8,705 nucleotides of DNA from DATAVK01 sp036267755 (GTDB taxonomy: Bacteria; Actinomycetota; Actinomycetes; JAFAQI01), in NCBI GenBank assembly GCA_036267755.1, contig DATAVK010000035.1, forward strand, positions 1 through 8,705, written 5' to 3'. The notes beneath the pieces were generated by a model that saw only the letters and a program-made list of their open reading frames with translations, was not told the DNA's origin and did not search any database. The position numbers and the translations under genes are program-made. This document shows positions 6,969-8,705 of this stretch, piece by piece. Every line of letters starts with the position of its first letter. Positions within the stretch are counted from its first letter, which is position 1.

Positions 6969-7652
6969 GTGCAGATCGCGCCCAGCATCCTGGCTGCGGA
7001 CTTCAGCCGGCTCGCCGACGAGGTGGCAGCGGTCGGTGACGCCGCTGACTGGGTTCACGTCGACGTCATGGACTACCACTTCGTCCCGAATCTCACCATC
7101 GGTCTTCCGGTGGTCGAGTCGTTGCTCAAGCACACCTCGTTGCCGCTCGATTGTCACCTCATGATCGAGGACCCGGACCGATGGGCGACGTCGTACGCCG
7201 AAGCGGGTGCTCGGAGCGTGACGTTCCATGCCGAGGCGGCGCAGGCCCCGGTCCGGCTGGCCCGGACGCTGCGCGCGGCCGGCTCCCGCGCCGGCCTCGG
7301 CCTGCGGCCCGCGACGACGGTGGACTCGGTCGCGTCGCTGCTGCCCGAGATCGACATGCTCCTGCTGATGACGGTCGAGCCCGGCTTCGGCGGCCAGTCG
7401 TTCCTCGACGGCATGCTCCCCAAGATCCGTCGGGCGCGTGAGCTGGTGCGGGACGGTGAGTACCGGGTCGCGGTGCAGGTGGACGGCGGCATCGACGACG
7501 ACACGATCGGTCGCTGCGCCGAGGCTGGCGCAGATGTCTTCGTCGCCGGCTCGTCGGTGTACGGCGCGGGCGATCCCGAGCAGGCGGCCCGCCGACTCCG
7601 TGAGCGTGCGGTCCGGGCCGGGAACGACGCCTGGTGGGCGGACCCGGCGTGA
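6969..7652 (+). CDS. rpe: Ribulose-phosphate 3-epimerase
   Basis: Rpe interconverts ribulose 5-phosphate and xylulose 5-phosphate in the pentose phosphate pathway. The 227-residue TIM-barrel product starts QIAPSILAADFSRL. It carries the metal and acid/base residues: H30 and D32 in HVDVMDYHFVPNLTIG, H63 in DCHLMIEDP, and D172 in QVDGGI. The phosphate loop EPGFGGQSF follows LLLM, and a second phosphate site is formed near VAGSSVYG. MDYHFVPN has Tyr where many bacterial enzymes have Gly or Asn, probably harmless. The GTG start at 6969 has a strong GAGGAG 5 nt upstream, 19 nt after rsmB. Its TGA overlaps the GTG of the next gene. Ribulose 5-phosphate is also the precursor for the four-carbon unit of riboflavin, consistent with the FMN riboswitch a gene further on. 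Confidence 0.97.
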   Translation: MQIAPSILAADFSRLADEVAAVGDAADWVHVDVMDYHFVPNLTIGLPVVESLLKHTSLPLDCHLMIEDPDRWATSYAEAGARSVTFHAEAAQAPVRLARTLRAAGSRAGLGLRPATTVDSVASLLPEIDMLLLMTVEPGFGGQSFLDGMLPKIRRARELVRDGEYRVAVQVDGGIDDDTIGRCAEAGADVFVAGSSVYGAGDPEQAARRLRERAVRAGNDAWWADPA

Positions 7653-8593
7653 GCTCGATCCTCGTCGTCGACGACGACCCCGAGATCGCCCACTTCATCG
7701 AACTGGCGCTCCAAACGGAGGGCTTTGACGTCCAGGTGGCCCACGGTGGCGACGAGGCGCTCGGGCTGATCGACGCGATGCTGCCGGACCTCGCGATGTT
7801 CGACGTGATGATGCCGGGCATCGACGGGGTCGAGCTGGTCCGCCGGCTGCGGGCCGGTTCCGCGACGGCGAGCCTGCCGATCATCATGCTGACCGCGCAG
7901 AGCCTGCCGGCCGAGAAGATCGCGGGCCTGACAGCCGGAGCCGACGACTACCTGGTCAAGCCGTTCGACACCCTCGAGCTGATCGCCCGGGTGCGCTCGA
8001 CACTGCGCCGCAACGCCGATATGCGCTCGGTCTCGCCGCTTACCGGCCTGCCGGGCAACCATCGCATCACCGAGGCGGTCGCGGCCCGGACCGCCTCCGG
8101 CGAGCGGTTCGCCGTCTGCCACCTCGACCTCGACAACTTCAAGGCGTTCAACGACCGACACGGCTGGCTCCGGGGCGACGAGGTCATCGGGTTGCTCGCC
8201 AAGACCCTGAAGCTGGCGGCCGCAGAGGCGGGGGCACCGCCGCCGTTCGTCGGTCACGTCGGCGGTGACGACTTCGTCGCGCTCTGCACCCCCGAGCAGG
8301 TCGAGCCGATGTGCCGCCGCATCGTCGAGGTCTTCGACACCGAGGTTCGGGAGCTCTACGAGCCGGAAGAGGTCGAGGCGGGCTTCGTCACGATCCTGGA
8401 CCGGCAGGGTCACGAACGCCGCTACCCGCTCACCTCCGTGTCCATCGGCGTCGCGACCACCGAACGACGCCGGTACGACGACCCCCGCGAGGTGGTGGCC
8501 GTCGCGACCGAGATGAAGGCCGTCGCGAAGGGCCGTGAGGGCTCGGCCGTCGCGATCGACCGCCGTACCGATGGAACGCCGACCACCGTCTGA
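7649..8593 (+). CDS. Response regulator with REC domain and altered GGDEF (GGDDF) domain
   Basis: A 314-residue soluble two-domain signalling protein. Residues 1-120 form a complete receiver domain: acidic D8-D10, phosphoacceptor D52 (FDVMMPGIDG), T82 (MLTAQS) and K104 (YLVKPF). After a short helical linker comes a GGDEF-type domain (about 133-310) opening with SPLTGLPGNHRI. The DLDNFKAFND segment (160-169) keeps the metal Asp D160, and N168 and D177 sit where PleD has its guanine-binding N335 and D344. The signature itself is GGDDF (205-209), with Asp where active cyclases have an invariant Glu. The product-inhibition RxxD site is absent: the matching residues 196-199 are APPP. It may be a weak or dead cyclase, a c-di-GMP or GTP sensor, or a partner of an EAL protein. 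The GTG at 7649 overlaps the rpe stop. No histidine kinase is in the window. Confidence 0.9.
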   Translation: MSSILVVDDDPEIAHFIELALQTEGFDVQVAHGGDEALGLIDAMLPDLAMFDVMMPGIDGVELVRRLRAGSATASLPIIMLTAQSLPAEKIAGLTAGADDYLVKPFDTLELIARVRSTLRRNADMRSVSPLTGLPGNHRITEAVAARTASGERFAVCHLDLDNFKAFNDRHGWLRGDEVIGLLAKTLKLAAAEAGAPPPFVGHVGGDDFVALCTPEQVEPMCRRIVEVFDTEVRELYEPEEVEAGFVTILDRQGHERRYPLTSVSIGVATTERRRYDDPREVVAVATEMKAVAKGREGSAVAIDRRTDGTPTTV

Positions 8594-8620
8594 CCCGGCT
8601 TCGGACCGGAAGTGCACAAT
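8590..8620 (+). promoter_or_regulatory. Possible promoter for the riboswitch-controlled transcript
   Basis: CTGACC (8590-8595), overlapping the stop of the response regulator gene, resembles a -35 hexamer. CACAAT (8615-8620) resembles a -10, with a 19-nt spacer, slightly long. Transcription would start near 8627, just before the conserved part of the FMN riboswitch, which is the expected layout. Neither hexamer is a perfect match. Confidence 0.4.
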
Positions 8621-8629
8621 GGAGTGAGA

Positions 8630-8705
8630 ACGCCCACGCGCTCCGGGATCGGTGAAACCCCGAACCGGCGGTGACGAGGGGCCCCACCTCGGGGCACCTC
8701 GAAGT
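8630..8705 (+). promoter_or_regulatory. FMN riboswitch (RFN element), 3' end cut by the window edge
   Basis: The RFN element binds flavin mononucleotide and lowers expression of riboflavin synthesis or transport genes. The conserved core is clear: ACGCGCTCCGGG at 8636-8647, then GGTGAAA (8651-8657), then CCGAACCGGCGGTGA (8660-8674). TCGG (8649-8652) pairs with CCGA (8660-8663) as one small stem. The variable arm follows: CGAGG (8675-8679) pairs with CCTCG (8697-8701), and inside it GCCCC (8681-8685) with GGGGC (8691-8695). The final AAGT would be the start of the conserved AGTCCGCGA segment, so the 3' half of P1 and the expression platform lie beyond the window. By actinobacterial gene order the next gene is probably ribD or another rib gene; that is inference. 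Confidence 0.93.

Noticed and set aside
853..8593. Search for a CRISPR array, insertion sequence, tRNA, rRNA or attachment site
   Set aside because: I saw no spaced direct repeats, transposase motifs or tRNA-like cloverleaf; genes are contiguous and intact with uniform composition.
7154..8617. Open frame of 487 codons on the minus strand opposite rpe and the response regulator gene
   Set aside because: It is opposite two clearly coding genes and has no recognisable domain; GC-driven shadow.

Overview
This window is a housekeeping block from a high-GC Actinomycetota chromosome. The evidence is the strong G/C bias at third codon positions, frequent GTG starts, TGA as nearly the only stop codon (rsmB uses TAA), a helicase-dead PriA of the actinobacterial type, and a gene order close to the familiar coaBC-metK-priA-(def)-fmt-rsmB-rpe-rib order of that phylum. 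I cannot name the genus from the sequence.

All nine genes lie on the + strand and are tightly packed. At the left edge is the 3' end of coaBC (coenzyme A synthesis), overlapped by 4 bp by a GNAT acetyltransferase of the RimJ/RimL type. A 78-nt gap holds a probable -10 element and a perfect 7-bp hairpin in the short leader of metK (S-adenosylmethionine synthetase). priA (replication restart) follows 25 nt after metK and lacks recognisable ATPase motifs while keeping all eight zinc-binding cysteines. A second module starts at def (peptide deformylase), whose -10-like element sits where transcription would begin on the ATG itself. It continues through fmt (initiator-tRNA formylation), rsmB (16S rRNA m5C967 methylation), rpe (pentose phosphate pathway) and a REC-GGDEF response regulator. 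Gaps there are 16 nt or less, or the genes overlap at GTGA; the exception is 19 nt before rpe. The last ~75 nt are the 5' part of an FMN riboswitch, cut by the window edge, which presumably controls a riboflavin gene just outside.

Functionally, def and fmt form the N-formylmethionine cycle: Fmt adds the formyl group to initiator tRNA and Def removes it from new proteins. RsmB acts on the ribosome, MetK makes the methyl donor RsmB uses, and Rpe supplies pentose phosphates close to the riboflavin genes that need ribulose 5-phosphate.

I found no convincing undescribed system. The points most worth a second look are the metK leader (two mutually exclusive pairings, one touching the ribosome binding site), the REC-GGDEF protein with an altered GGDDF motif and no inhibitory site, and the likely leaderless def promoter.
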